From the NCBI GenBank assembly GCA_020536535.1, contig JAHLWZ010000359.1, positions 1 to 64,000 on the forward strand: DNA of 64,000 bases, read 5' to 3'. A program made the position numbers and the translations under genes. The notes under the pieces were generated by a model. It searched no databases and was not told the DNA's origin. It saw only the letters and a list, made by a program, of their open reading frames with translations. Below, in pieces: positions 36,066 through 49,268 of this stretch. Source of the stretch: Pelomyxa schiedti (Eukaryota; Evosea; Pelobiontida; Pelomyxidae). Each line of letters opens with the position of its first letter. Position 1 is the first letter of the stretch.

Positions 36066-37054
36066 CTAGCTGATCATGGCCAGGATGCGCTGTTTGAGGT
36101 CTTCAGGTAATTGGGTGAGGTGTTCGGTGTTGTTGGGGATATTGGGCCAGTTGGTGGCGATTGTGTACATGCAGAGTTCTACGAGGGGGCCAGTGGATGT
36201 GACGAGATAGGGAATTGTGCCAACCTTCAGGCCCAGTGTGAGTAGCACCATTGTTCGTTCAACGTTGAGGCCAGTTCTTGTGCACAATGATACGAAAGGT
36301 ACGCCGAATTCCTCTGCAAGTGCGGTGCCTTCTTTGTGTTCCACAAATGGAGGCAGTAGTGAAGGTGGGGACGTGGAAGGTGTACTGGGTTTAACAACCC
36401 ATAGGTTTTCAACGAGGATGAGCTGAGGGTTCCCAGACAGTTTTAGAGTGCGTAAGCAATTCCCTGCCGCCTCAAACGAGGAACGATCAGCATTGCTGTA
36501 TATCACAACAGCACCACTGGCATTCTGGAGAGAAATTGGAAGAAACACATTGTTTTGTTTTGAGGTGAAAGAGGGAGGAGGGATCAGAGGATTTGGGTAC
36601 AATACATTTGGTGTTTTGTGAAATACCTTGCAGAATGAACCTGTTGTAGAAGCAAAACTTTGAATGGTATAAGATTACAAGTACTCGAAGTTAAGCGTCT
36701 ACATACTTCGGGGCAGTACTGCATACGTCGAGCTTGAGTGACAATTAGTGAGAGTTAGTAACATATTCACCAGTCCACACCAAGTTGATTTTAATCTTGG
36801 ACTTGCCAAAGAGCCTTACAGCAGTAAAGAATTGAATGCCCACCGATGGCCTATAGATTTCGCTGACGGGCTTGAAAGTGAACCGTCGTGCAAAGGTTGT
36901 TTTACCCACCTACGCCAGTGGTGTCAAATTGTAACGGTCAGTCATATCGGAGTAGCCATGTTTGCGGAGTTACTTTAGGCCCGCCAATGACAAGGATTTT
37001 GAAGAAGTGATCGTACTCAGGCGGCTGCTCCAGTTCTTCTTCCTCGTCGTTCAT
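36066..37054 (-). CDS. Degenerate Ras/Rab-like GTPase domain protein with SOCS-like C-terminus
   Basis: The start is the ATG at 37054 (MNDEEEELEQPPEYDHF). Splicing joins KILVIGGPK to VGKTTFARRFTF, restoring a P-loop GxxxxGKT. A switch I segment with RPSVGIQF follows. Where Ras proteins have WDTAG, this reads LLDVCSTAPN, so the DxxG glycine is missing. GAVVIYSNADRSSFEA matches the strand after switch II, LILVENL replaces NKxD, and FGVPFVSLCTRTGLNVE matches the SAK region. The end, LVELCMYTIATNWPN..LPEDLKQRILAMIS, resembles SOCS/VHL-box-like helices. It probably binds nucleotide weakly or not at all, or cannot hydrolyse GTP. The two exons around 36640-36720 are tiny and uncertain. Confidence 0.65.
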
Positions 37055-37294
37055 TTCAGGAAAGATCTCTCCACACGTCTCAACCAACAACCTACCTCTT
37101 GCGCAGCACAGTATTATTTTCATTATGGAATACACATGACACAAAGATCCCCTTGGAGCCCGAAGCCGGGGCAAGATGCCAATCAAGCCATCAAACTGTC
37201 ACCAGAGAAAAAAATGAAAAAACAGATCTGGTTGTTTTTTCTTAAAAATTAAAACCAGCAGAGGTGTGGTAGGGGCGCAGAAGACGGACTCGCA

Positions 37295-37952
37295 ATGGCG
37301 ATGAAATCTAAGGGCTCGACTCCTATTGACGGCGACTACCACGAGGTTTTCTTGTTGTGCGGTTGATCGGTGTGTTTAATATGTAACGCAGGCCGAATAC
37401 ATTTCCATTTACGTTTCTGACCCCGTGACTGTCCAAGATGGCACCGGCACTTTCACTCGCTACAAAGTAGCTACCGAGGTAAATTTTTTTTTCTTCACCC
37501 TTGGTTCATCTGATTACCCCTTCACACTCCACCAAGACAACATTCCCGGAGTACAAGAAGGGACCGAACTTCTTTGTGTACCGCCGGTACAAGCAGTTTG
37601 TTATGCTTAGTGACCACCTCAAAGAACGCTTGGCAGCAAATCCAAGGAACCTAAAATTCGGAGGTTCTTCTACCTTCCTTTTTTTTACACATTCAGTACT
37701 TAGAATAAACTGTATAATTTATGAAGCATGGATGTAACCTTTAGGGTAATTCCAGATGTACCCGACCTGCCTGGAAACACTGTTGGATCGTTGTTCAATA
37801 TTGGAAATTCCCGTTATGAAGCAGAATTTCTGGAAACCCGTAGAAAGGGCCTGGAGGAATTCATCAACGTAGTGGCAAAGCACAACGCTTTCCGGTTTGA
37901 GCCTGCAGTGCACAATTTCCTCCAGAACGACGATTTTACTCAGCCTCTTTGA
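37295..37952 (+). CDS. PX-domain sorting nexin, SNX3-like
   Basis: The start is the ATG at 37295 (MAMKSKGSTPIDGDYHE). Four exons give about 160 residues, almost all PX domain: AEYISIYVSDPVTV, the phosphoinositide-binding RRYKQFVMLSDHLKERL, then VIPDVPDLPGNTVGSLFN and ETRRKGLEEFINVVAKHNAF. The small size with no BAR domain and the FFVYRRYKQF motif match SNX3/SNX12 (yeast Grd19), which bind PtdIns3P on early endosomes and act with retromer in cargo recycling. Introns are short (about 45-65 bases). It diverges from the Ras-like gene with 240 bases between start codons. Confidence 0.9.
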
Positions 37953-38073
37953 GTTGTATAACTGGACCACCAGACTAGACACAAAAAAAAAAACAACACC
38001 TCATTCACCAAAAACCATAACAAAAAAAAAAGGATTTTTTTCCCCCTTTTCTCCATTCTAGGCAGCTATTTCT

Positions 38074-41000
38074 TTACTGTTGAAGTGTTGCATGGAACCC
38101 CACAAGGTGCTCAGTAATTAGAGGTTTAGGATTCGCCAGCTTTATGAGTGAGGCGGGGTACTGGACTACAACAACGACTGGCCTGTCCACAAGCGAATTG
38201 CCTACGGTCTGAAGTGGCAGGTGCAACTCCCCGACAATGTCCATCACAGGCGCACCAAATGTCAGCAGGAAGGTGGCGTGCTCGCTGGTTATCTCCGACA
38301 GCCTCACGCTCACGTTGGCGGTGTTGCACCACACCACCACGATCTCGCTGGCCAGCTCGTTGGCGATGACCCACGGGTGGTACATGGAATCCGCCGGGGA
38401 CACCGGTGGGCCGGCGTTCTGGTAGGCGTACGGGGCCAGCGTCGGCGAGACGAGCTGGAACTCCGCCGTCGACGTGTGAGGCGGCAGGAACACGGCGGCC
38501 GGCTGCGACGGTGGCGGCGACTGCGTCGACGGGATCTGCTGCTGGTGCTGGTGCTGGTGCGGGGGTGCGGAGTGGCTGGGATTGTTGTTGTTGCTGCTAT
38601 TATGGGATGAGGTGCTGCTGCTGGGGTGGGGGAGGACGTTGATGCTGGTGCCGGATAAGATGGTACCGCGCTTGACGTGCGTGCAGCGAATTGGGGGATT
38701 GAGTGCGCTTTTGACGGAAGTGTGGCCGGGGTGATTGTTGCTGTTGGTGAAGCTGGTGTTGGTGTGGACTGAATGGGTAACTTCAGGGGCGAATGCACTG
38801 CCAGAGAAGCTGCTGCTGCTACTGCTGCCGTTGTTGTTGCTGTTGTTGTTGTTGGTATGAGGCACTGGCGTGATGGAATTTGGAAGTGCTGGGGAGGGGG
38901 CTGGGGTGTGGTGAGGAGTGTGAATGTGGGATGATGAGTGGCGCAGAGACGATACCGACATTGTATCTGGCTCTGATGAGAGGGGGTGAGAACGGGAGTG
39001 CGGGAGTGCGGGAATCGACATATATTAATGAAATGAATAATTTAAATCACCTGCGGTATCTGGGAGAAGATCAGAACAAAATTCACTTTGGGCCTCAAGT
39101 TCGTCTATATAGGTATCATCCTTTTTTTTTTTCTTTAGCATTTTGTGCCTGATTGGAAATGCAGAACTTACTTGAAGAGTATTAAAGTATCTTGTGTCTC
39201 CTTCCCCTCGGAGATGAGGTACGATTGGGGGAGTCTGATTTCGTATCACTTATCAAGTGAAGGAGATACACATATGGGGGAAAAAAAGACAAAAAAGAAT
39301 AAGGATACTGCACCATTTGACATCCTTGAAGAAGGCGTGCTGCTTCACTGCACAAGCGCCATGAACAGATCCCAGTCTTTTTGAAGGCTCCGCTGCCAGT
39401 AGCTTCTTGATAATATCTTTGGCATTTCTTGAAAGCTGGAATAACAGTTAGAAGGGCTTAGGGAAAAAGGGAAAGTCTAAACTGGGTAGAGGGGTTCATG
39501 GAATTTAATGCACCCGCTCAGAATTTGAGAAAAAGTGTCCTCTTTACTCTGCCCACGGAAGGGTGTAGTACCACACTGGAGGACTCAGGTCAGAAATGGC
39601 ATATCTTGTATGGAAAGGAAACCATCATCTCGTAAAGTAAAATTCCAAATGTCCACCTGTACTAAGACATTTAATTGCGAAAAAAAGCACTTCTTTGCAT
39701 ACCAATCAACTGAACTTGTGTGTCCATAGCCCACAATAACTTCTGGGGCAATATACTCGTGTAAGAGTAAAGGGCAACAAAACGAGAAAAAAAGAAATCA
39801 AAATGAAAAGGATATCTCAGTGCCCACAAACGAGTTGGAAACAATTCCTGGATCCGTGGCAATAAGTGTTTGAGAGAAAATCTTCTTCACAAGCTGGGGA
39901 AAAAAGGATGGTGAATCATAATATATCAGAAAAGAGTCAGGTACTCACTTTGGGGGTAGGTTGAACAGCGGCCTGCTTGGATAAATCAAAATCCGTTAAC
40001 ACAACATGGCCACTCCCTTGCAGTAGAATATTTTCTGGCTTCAAATCTATACAACAAGAGACAGCATTTAGGGAGACAAATATAAAACCAACACAAAAAC
40101 CTCGGTAAATGAATCTGTTTTGTGTAAGGAACAAAATTCCTAAATATTAATATAGGATGAGACATACCCTAGCATATGCAGGTATTCCAGGGCCAGTAAC
40201 ACCTCAGCTGCATAGAATCGTGCTGCGTCCTCTGCAAGGCTTTGAGAGTGTTTCAACAAAAGTCTAGAAGAAACCTGGTAAACATTTTCCTCTTTGTCTT
40301 TGTAGTGCCTGGAAGAATTCACCTCCGGCACAATATTCCATTACAAAATATAAACAGTTTGTTGTCTTAAAGAATGAGGGGAAATAAGGCAATGAGTATC
40401 TGGTGTACTTGGAAAGACCAGAAAAGGGTTATCACAAATGGGTGCTTTGCTGTATGAAGAAGCTCTCGCTCTGTATGAACTCGTTTCACCTGAAAGAAAT
40501 CAGAGAAACGCTGTTATACCACAATCGCACTTTATTTTTGGCTATCATATCAGCCTTGGGGAGAATTTTCATGGCATATAATTGCCCAGTAGAAATATGC
40601 TGAACCAAGTATCTAAAAAGATCGTTAAAAATATATAGAAGTTGTTAGTTTAATGATTAAAGCAAAGAAAAAGAGACATGCACCCTGCCAACATCCCCCT
40701 TTCCCAATAGTTTAATACGCTTAAAGTCCTTGTAAGAAGTTTGATCATTTGTTTCTATGGATTATGAAAGAAGGTCAAAGTTGGGCTGTCTCACTTGCAA
40801 AATCTTGGTGGCTAAGGGATGCAGGAGAAACAGAACGTGAAGGTGGATGGCTGTTGGATCCAGATAAGATTGGTGATTGAGATGGCTGTGCCACATTCCA
40901 AGGTGATAAAGGAGAGAATGATGAGGCTGGAATAGATTGGTAAAGGGTTTTAGCGGAATTCTGGGAAGCAAGTTGCCTAGCGGGATCGATAACTGTACTA

Positions 41001-42526
41001 TTACGCAATAGTGGTTGTTGCGGATGGTGTGTGTGGTTTGCTTGCATATGGTGGTGCATTTGATTGTGTTGGTTTTCCCCCGAGTGGTGCTCCGGGTCAC
41101 CTGGTAGAGAGTACACTTGATTTTGTAGTGCCTGATGTTGGGCATAAAACTGCGCCATTGTTTCCAAAACATGGCTGTTACTCATTCCCTTTGGTGATTT
41201 GGGTATTGGAATTTGTATATCAGGGGGTGGTGAAGGCGACCCCTTTTTCTGATGCAAAGTTGTGGCTAGCACGCCAACGTCGGCAGCTGTCAATGACGAC
41301 TGTTGTCTCTTGAGGTTCTTGGAATGACTATGGCTTCTTCTGGATTCTGCAGAACGTGACCGTGACCTTGATCGAGAAGGGGAGGATTTGGATCGGGAAC
41401 GTGAGCGAGAGCGAGAAGAAGAAGGGGTCCTAGAACGGAAATGGGACTTGGATCGTGAGTGAGACCTAGACCTGGATTTGGACCTAGAACGAGAGCGAGA
41501 ACGAGACTTTGAGTGAGAGCGGCGCCTAGACCTGGAATGTGACACCCGCGACCTGGACCGTGACCGCGACCTCGATCTCGATCTAGACTTTGACCTGGAC
41601 CTGGAGCGAGAGCTGGAGCTGGAGGACTTGGACTTTGACTTTGCCTTGATCTTTGGCGAATGGGCGTGCGAGTGGTGGCCGCTGGGGCCGCCGCTTCCGC
41701 CGCCGTGGTTGCGGGTAGTAGCAGCAACTATAATGTCGGCCGGCGACTCGGGGCTCGAGTGCAGCGACGGCCTGGCGGGGGTCGAGGGCTGTGGGGGGCT
41801 GGCCGCGCCGGAGCGGTCCTGCCTGGGCAGAGCGGGCGAGGACGGCGGCAGCGGCGGCGGCGAGGCCGAGACCGCCTGGGCCGGCGGGGAAGGCGCCGGC
41901 GACAGCCCCGCGGCGGCCTCGTTGGAGGGCGGCTCGCTCCGCTGCTGCTGCTGGTGATGGCGGTGGTGGTGCTGGTGCGGCTGCTGCTGCTGGTCGGGCT
42001 GCGGGGGGCTGTGGGAAACGGGGGGGCTGTGGTCGGCGGGGACGGCCGCGGTGGCCGCGTCGTAGCCGTTCTCGGTGGGCTGTTGCTGCTGGAGGTGGTG
42101 GGAGGTCGGCGGTGTCGGCTTCTGCGGCGACGGGATGAAAATGGTGTGCGAGGATGTGGACAGGCTGCCCCCGCTGTTGTTCGACGTTGTTTTCTTTTGC
42201 GGCTTTGGTTCGGCGGCGGCGGCAGCAGTTTCCCCGGCCCTGGCCGAAGACGACGACCCCGAGTGGTGCGACTGATGGTGCGCGTGCGATTCGCACTCGA
42301 TTTCTGGGCTCTTCTCCTTGTTGTTGTTGGTGGTGGTGGTTCCGCCGTCGTTGCTTTCGTCCTCCTTGTTCTTGTCCTTGGCTGCGTGGTGGTGGTGATG
42401 GTGGTGCGAAGACGACGCGACGAGGTCGGGCGACGGCGCGTCGGCTACAAGGTGGGGTACGGCTTTGCTGCTCGACCGCAGCGGCGACGTAGAGCCGTTG
42501 TTGTTGCCGCTTTCTGCGCCTTTCAT
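38074..42526 (-). CDS. AGC-type protein kinase with RS-rich N-terminus and extra C-terminal domain
   Basis: The start is the ATG at 42526 ([16 protein letters not shown]). Residues 1-580 are low complexity: His runs, poly-Gln/Pro, and about 100 residues of Arg-Ser repeats (41330-41640). The kinase follows from about 40770: [44 protein letters not shown], a DFDLSK metal loop (DFD is normal in the NRC-2/AGC VIII group), [12 protein letters not shown] and the AGC tail [13 protein letters not shown]. Beyond this (39020-38074) is a Ser/His/Asn-rich linker and a unique region of about 130 residues ([14 protein letters not shown] to HATLQQ). The kinase would phosphorylate Ser/Thr; the RS region may place it in nuclear speckles. 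Exon joins inside the kinase are partly inferred. Confidence 0.85.
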
Positions 42527-42812
42527 AGTCGTATGTATCGCGCTGGTGAACGAACGAACGAAAGGAAGCAGGCAGCTCACTCGGCAAAAATTGTGCTTTG
42601 AGCGAAAAACCACCGCCGCCACTACGCCGCGCGAAGTGGAAAACAATTCCGCTTGATTTGATGATTCGAACATCGGAAACCATCTTCTTTCTGGGTCCTT
42701 CCAGAAGATCACTACTCTAGAAGGTACTAGATGGAACACGTTTTAGGTGGGTGGCTTTCGCAACACATGTTGGAGTTGTGAGATAGTAGCAGTAGCAGAA
42801 GGGGTTCTCTTG

Positions 42813-44936
42813 TCACACGTAGGTGCAGTTGTTGTTGGGCACGTTGCTCCAAGGGGTCCATTGATCGTGGAATTGTGCCGGGTCGCAGGTGGAATCGGTG
42901 CGGTGTGTGGTGTATAGGTCCGGCAGGCAGTCAATTTGTTGCTCTTTGAAGGTTCGTAGGAGTGCTGCTGTTGTGCCGGGATACTCGCGATTGTGTTAGA
43001 GAATTGAAAGTGCACTTGTGGGGTTTATGTTTGTTTTTTGTTTGCTGTTGGTGGGTTTTTTTTTTTTTTTTTTGTTCTTACCTCGTTTGCTAAGTTAGTT
43101 GTTTCGTTGGGGTCTTCCTCGATGTTGAACAGCCACAGTCCTTGTGTTGGAAGTGGAGGTACATCAGGCTCGGGTGGTATAAATCCGGCAGGGGGTAACC
43201 TTGGAGTTCCAGCAAATGCCACAGAGCCTTTCACTGAGCTTTCAATTATGAGTTTCCATTTTCCAACCCTGATTGCACCATGTGAAAGCCCGTCAGATTG
43301 TGGTGGCATATTGAAAATAACACTGTCTCTTGGTGGAATAGTTCCTTGCGTGAGAGAATTCCATTGGTCCACACCATCAATTTCAAAGGATGGAGAGGGC
43401 AAATTTGCTGCAGTGAGAAGGGATGGCATCCAATCCACAACGTGGAATAGGTTGTTGTTGATAGAACCAGTTAAGGAAGGAGAAATATTAGATCCAGGAC
43501 CACTTAGGAAGGCAGGAACACGTATTCCTCCTTCCCAGTTAGAGGTCTTATTGCCTCGGAGTGGGTAATTGTTAGCCCCAGCACTGTTGGCTCCTCCATT
43601 GTCTGAGGAAAAAATAAGAATGGTGTTATTCCACATCCCATTCGCTTTCAGGGCATCTGTGACATTTTTAATGGCTTGATCCATGGCAGTTATCATTCCC
43701 GCCATTAAACGCCGGTTCCTGTACACATGAGAGTTGAGTTGCGCACTTTATTGTTAGCAATAACATGTCATCTATTGCATTGTATGGCTCAGTAAACTCC
43801 TTTGGCACTTCCAATGGATCGTGCACAGACTATTGCGTCTTATGTCATTGGAGTTGGAGGATTTTTTTAAAAAAAAAACCTGAAAGCTCAGGAATAAGAA
43901 GAGCCCACCATTTCCATAATTCTTCGAGTGCTCTTGTATAAGTCTAACAGATTCAGCACTCAAAAGGTACGTCGAATACACTCCATCACAATTTAGAGCC
44001 ACGGGAGAAAGTACATTAGGTTTAGACCCGTTTCTGAAATCATAACCTAGAAATTGTAAGGCATGATTGGTCTCAGAATTCTAGGTACCAGAAAAGCCGC
44101 CATCCTGGGATATGTGAGAATAATAAGTTTCATCACTGGAAAGATAGCCCAGAAATGAATCAAATCCTCTTTTTGTACTTCAAAAAACCTGAACCCACTG
44201 CAGGAAACAAGATACCTAAATGTTGGGGTATACCGTTCATCACAAAAGCCTAAATGCCACTAGTACTAAAATGAGGGTGGAAGACACTGTGAGACATCAT
44301 CAACATACTTTTCCAACGAGATGAGTCCTGTAGCCACCACTGTGAAGTAATTCTGGAAGGAAAGCATGTTGACTAGGCATAGCATATGGAAAACTAGTCT
44401 GTGAATCTGAGATGGCTTCTAATCGAGGGGAAGGCAGTAATACCTTAATTACATATGGTCCAAGTCCCGTATGGGAAGGGTACCGCGAGGTCATTAGTGC
44501 TCCCCTTGTTGGTGAACACCTATGGGTCACTGGAATAAGAAATGCGAAAGGGAGGTTTCATTCAAAAAAGTCTCAATTGAATTGGGAGAGTGCATTGTTT
44601 GGGCATAGTGCTGTTCCAATCTTATTCCAGAATAAGCCAGTTCATCCAGTGTAGGGGTAGCTATCACGTTATTAGTAGTGACGCCTTCCACTTGGTGATA
44701 TCCCACGTCATTCCATCCAAGGTCTTGAAAAATTCAGAGTTGCAAAATATAGAACACAAGTTGTAAACCCAAAGTACCAAAAAAAAAAAAACCGAAGCAC
44801 CACACGCAAAGAGCAACTTCACAAACAAAGACGGGGAAAACAAGGCACCATCGGCTACTACTAGAACCAAGTTGGGCAATTGTGCACAATAGCTGCAAAC
44901 CACAACGAAGACGAGAACCCCGAAACAACGCCACAT
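42813..44936 (-). CDS. Secreted/lysosomal sulfatase (arylsulfatase B-like)
   Basis: The start is the ATG at 44936. MWRCFGVLVFVVVCSYCAQ is a signal peptide, directly followed by PNLVLVVAD, the first metal-binding strand of sulfatases. The active-site motif CSPTR, whose Cys is converted to formylglycine, lies near 44505-44520 in HRCSPTRGALMTSRYP. LPELLHSGGYRTHLVGK, then NTILIFSSDNGGANS (second metal site), NYPLRGNKTSNWEGGIRVP and WLFNIEEDPNETTNLANE follow. The last exon gives WTPWSNVPNNNCTYV before the stop at 42813. About 560 residues. It hydrolyses sulfate esters, probably of glycosaminoglycans or glycolipids, in the lysosome or outside the cell. The middle exons (43750-44300) are short and were only partly followed. 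Confidence 0.9.
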
Positions 44937-45289
44937 TGCGGCAGCGATGAAAGTTTTTCGCGCCAACTTGGCTTCTCTCTCCAATCTTAATCTCGGATCG
45001 ATTCCGAGTCTTGTGATTGCAGGATTGGTGGTGTCGAGTCTGTGTATGAGAGTACCGAGGTGGACGCTCAGGTTCTAGGTCTCCCACACCAATTTCGGAA
45101 TTGCTTTCGGTGAGGATGCCAAAACGATCTTCATAAAAAAAAAAAAAGAACCTCGACGGTAGTGACCGGTCCCGTCTTCCGCGACACCGACTCGACTTGG
45201 GGAAAAGCAGGTACTAACAATGGCGAGATCTGATCTACGCTCGCTACGACGTCGTGCCAATGTAACGCACACAGACAGATCATCGTTGG
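44937..45289. other. Shared promoter region of divergent sulfatase and transportin genes
   Basis: 353 bases between two divergent start codons, with one A run near 45137 and no recognised gene or RNA. Confidence 0.5.
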
Positions 45290-48200
45290 ATGAACGTGGC
45301 CAGTACTACGTCGACAGGGTGGACACCGCAACCTGAGGGTCTCCACAGACTCCTTGAGTTGTTGAGGAATGTGCCAAATCCAAGTTTTCAACAACAGATA
45401 AAACAAGTGCGTTTCACCACCACATCACAAAAACAAATGAGCAAAACAAAAGTCTCAACACGAAAGGTGGTGGGGTGAATTGTGTTGGCAATTCCCAGTT
45501 GTCATCGAAAATATTCCTCTGCTCCCATTGGCATCATTTCACTACTCTGAATGGTCCTGAAACAACACTAATCACTGCGAAATCCAGGACTTTGAAAACC
45601 TTAAACAACACCCTGAATGGGGGAACTACTTGTTGTTTGTCATGACCAACTGCACTACAGAACCAGAGCACGTGAGGCAGGTGGCTGGTCTTCTACTTAA
45701 GAACTATTTATGGACAAATACCAACGTGTATGCACTGAGCCATCACCAGTTTTTTATTTATTGGTACCAATTTATATACAGGCCTCATCTCATACAAGCA
45801 GTAAAAGAAAACATCCTTGTAGCACTGAAGGACCCCAAGTGGTCAGTTGTTTGTTCTGCGGCCAGTATTATCTCAGCGGTAATTCGTAAGGAAGGACTTG
45901 CTGGTATTGGAAACTCTCTTACTGTATCAATACCAATTTCCTTTTGTTTTTCAGCATGGAACACTTTACTTCCATGTCTATATCAGCAACTTTCAAGCAC
46001 TGACAACACCTTTCTGTCGAGTATTCTTTACACTCTTGCCATTTTGTGTGAGGTGCATCTCTGGCTCTTTTTTTTGTTTGTTGTTACGAGAAGGATTAAG
46101 AAGCAAACAGGATTATAGTGTGGAAATGGACAAACCTGAAATTGGCCAACCAGCTTCCTATCTTATTCCTAAATTCATCGAACTTTTCAAACATCCCGAA
46201 GGTTGTGTCATATTCTACATTCCCTCTCTAATCGTTGATCAGAAAAAGTACGGCATTTAGCGCTCCGTTGTATAAGTGAATTTCTACCTTCTATGCCATC
46301 TTCAATGACAACCAATTTGCCTCCTTTTCTTCCGGTTTCTCATTTCGTAGTTTTAAGTACTTCTTATATCACTAGGCTCTATTTGCGCTTGCAACGGACC
46401 AAGCCCCTAAAATTCGACAAAAAGTGTGTCGTGCAATTGTAACAATCACAGAACAGCATGTCAGTATTCTAGCACCACATATGGCTGACATTGTCAGATA
46501 TATGTTGTATTCAACACAAGTATGTTCCTCTCGGAAGACACACTTTTTTTTTACCTAAAGTAGGATGCTAACTTGAGTGTTGCTGTTGAAGCTTGTGAAT
46601 TTTGGCAGGCTATAGCTTCCTCTAGAATGTGTATAGACTCACTCAAAGAATTTCTTCCCACGTGTGCATCGGGTACTGAAGTATCACAGTGATAATTTTT
46701 CCCTGTAGGCTTTTACCTGTACTGCTGAACAAAATGGTGTACACCGAGGCAGATATTACACAGATTGAGGCTGAAGATGACAATAGGTATCCAAGTATCG
46801 ACGTCCTTGACATTTACCTAATGGTGTAAATCAGTCAGACACCTGATAAACCGCAAGACATTAAACCAAGGTTCAGGCACACCAAAGGGTATATTCCTCC
46901 ACACAAGATTTCTACTTTATTGACTCTATTTTTTTAGTACCTTGATTGATGAGGGGGACGAGGATGGGGCAACTGATGACTATGGTGAGCCCTCCGACTG
47001 GACCATCAGAAAATGTAGCGCCGCTGGTCTTGACACGCTTTCAAATGTGTTCAAGGACGACCTGTTGCCTCCTTTACTTCCTCTTATTCAACAGACTTTA
47101 AGTCCACAAATGACTTGGCAAGGTTAAACTCTTGAAGTACAGGGATCCCACTTATTGGAGTAGTTATTGAAAGTGGAATTCTTGCTATTGGAGCGATCGC
47201 TGAAGGCTGTCTTAATGGACTGTCCCCGCACTTGCCAATACTACTTCCTTTCCTCTTGAATTTCATGAGCCATCCACAACCATTAATACGAAGCATTTCT
47301 TGTTGGACACTGAGCAGATACTCTCGATGGATAGTTGTAGATGCCCAAAAAGTGGGTCATGATAAGCATCTTAGACCACTAATGGGAGGTCTTCTTCAAT
47401 GCATCCATGACACATCCAAACGTGTGCAAGAGGCAGCTTGCAGGTTGCCCCTCGTTCCCCGACACGAATTCTGAGCTTTGCCTAGTGCGTTTGCAACCTT
47501 GGAAGAGGAAGCACAAGTCGAGTTGGTTGTTTATCTGAAACCAATTGTCGAGAACTTGATGCAGGCCTTCAAGAAGTACCAAGCAAAAAATTTAATGAGT
47601 ACTTGGAAGCGAAAACAACAAACACACTCTATTCAAACTTTGCAACTAATATTCTCTATTAGTATTGTATGATGCTATAGGAACCTTAGCTGATGCTGTG
47701 GGGTCCGAACTGAATACTGATGAATACAAGTCCCTTCTTTTGGGGCCTTTATTTGAAAAGTGGAATGCTCTTGGTGATAGTGACAAGTAAAACCCACCCT
47801 AAGTACCCTACCCCTCATTTGTTACAGGGCGTTGTTCCCGTTACTAGAATGTTTAACATCAGTTGCTGTGGCCCTTGGACAAGGTTTCCAAAACTTTGCC
47901 CTACCCGTGTTCCGCCGTTGTTTGCAGATTATAGAGTCCGTCTTACTTCTATTTGTGGTGTGAACTCGTATCTTTTATGTAATCTAACTTTTATTGTAGG
48001 TTGCCCAAACCGACTCTCACAAAGACTACCCTGACACGGAACTCATCGTTTGCTCGTTGGACCTATTGGGTGGGTTGTTTGAAGGTCTCCAGCAAAACAT
48101 TGCCCCTCTCTGCACAAATAGCAACATTGTGCCACTTGTATTCCAGTGCTTGAAGGTCTCTATAACGATTAGCTCCCTCTTATTAACTCGGAATTTACAG

Positions 48201-49016
48201 TTACGAGCAGCTGATGTGAGACAGAGTGCGACTGCCATAGTGGGAGATTTGGCCAAGTATGTGTATGGAATGCTTGAACCTGGGTTACCAGAGATTTTAC
48301 CCTTGCTTGCTGAGAACCTCAACCCACGTAACCTCATACACGTGCCAGTTTAGACTAATTTAATGCAGAGTATATCAATGTGTGCAACAATACAAGTTGG
48401 GCGATTGGTGAAATCGCCCTCAAGTACCAAGGAAACATGAGGCCGTTCGTACCCTCCATAATTCCGCGGTTAATTCCAATTATCTGCCGGTCCCGTTTAA
48501 ATAAGTGAGTCTCACAAGAATAAAAAGCCTCCCTCAGCACTATTTTAGGATAATGAGAGAGAATGTTGCTATCTGTATGTGTAGGATTGCGCAAGTTGCC
48601 CCTGATCTCGTTGCTACGCAAATTACTGATTTCTTACCAGTTTGTAACTCTACTCCCTGTTTTTGTAATAATGTCTACAAGTTCCTCTGCCTCGTTCTTC
48701 GTGCCATGCGCGAAGATGCAGAAAAGGAATCCGCCTATACCGGACTATATCTGTTGGTGTCTACCAATCCTAAGGGGTCACTGCAGTACCTAGTTTACGT
48801 CTGTGATGCGTTTTGCGCCCATCGGCCTCAGAACAACAAGTTGCTTCTACAATATGGTCAACTGCTGCACTTCCTCAAGGCACAGATGACCCCACAAGAC
48901 TGGGAAACAGCGAAGAGTGCATTTCCTCCTCAACTCAGTCAGGTACTTATCTCCGTCGGAAAATTAACATTACTCACTTGCCCTAGGTTTTGGGGGAGAT
49001 ATTTGATTTGAGATAA
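45290..49016 (+). CDS. TNPO1: Transportin (karyopherin beta-2)
   Basis: The start is the ATG at 45290 ([17 protein letters not shown]), matching the WxPQxxGLxxLLxLL opening of transportins. HEAT-repeat exons follow along the whole human transportin-1 pattern: [30 protein letters not shown], an acidic loop with [96 protein letters not shown]-like [11 protein letters not shown] and a C-terminal exon ending VLGEIFDLR at 49016. Transportin imports PY-NLS cargo such as hnRNPs into the nucleus, released by RanGTP binding; the acidic loop that mediates release is present. About 15 introns, mostly 40-60 bases. Confidence 0.92.
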
Positions 49017-49268
49017 ACTCCCGTCTTCTGCTTAACACATTGTTGCGCACCGCACTGATACTCTGCTGTTCAATGCAATTCGATTCAATTTTTGTTGTGT
49101 GTGTCTGTGTTTTTTGTGTGAAAATATCCTATATGTTTCCCTTGTCCTTTTTCTTAGAGGTAATAAAATTAGAGCCTGAGGGACTGAGGCTCAGTTGCAG
49201 AAATCGGGCATCACTTGCATAGAACAGATTCGAAATCAAATTAAAGCCACCGCACGCGAGGCTCATCG

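Noticed and set aside
41583-42683. Overlapping long frames on both strands with Arg/Ala/Gly runs
   Set aside because: Shadows of the His/Gln/Pro/RS-coding exon of the AGC kinase; only one frame carries the RS repeats continuous with the kinase.
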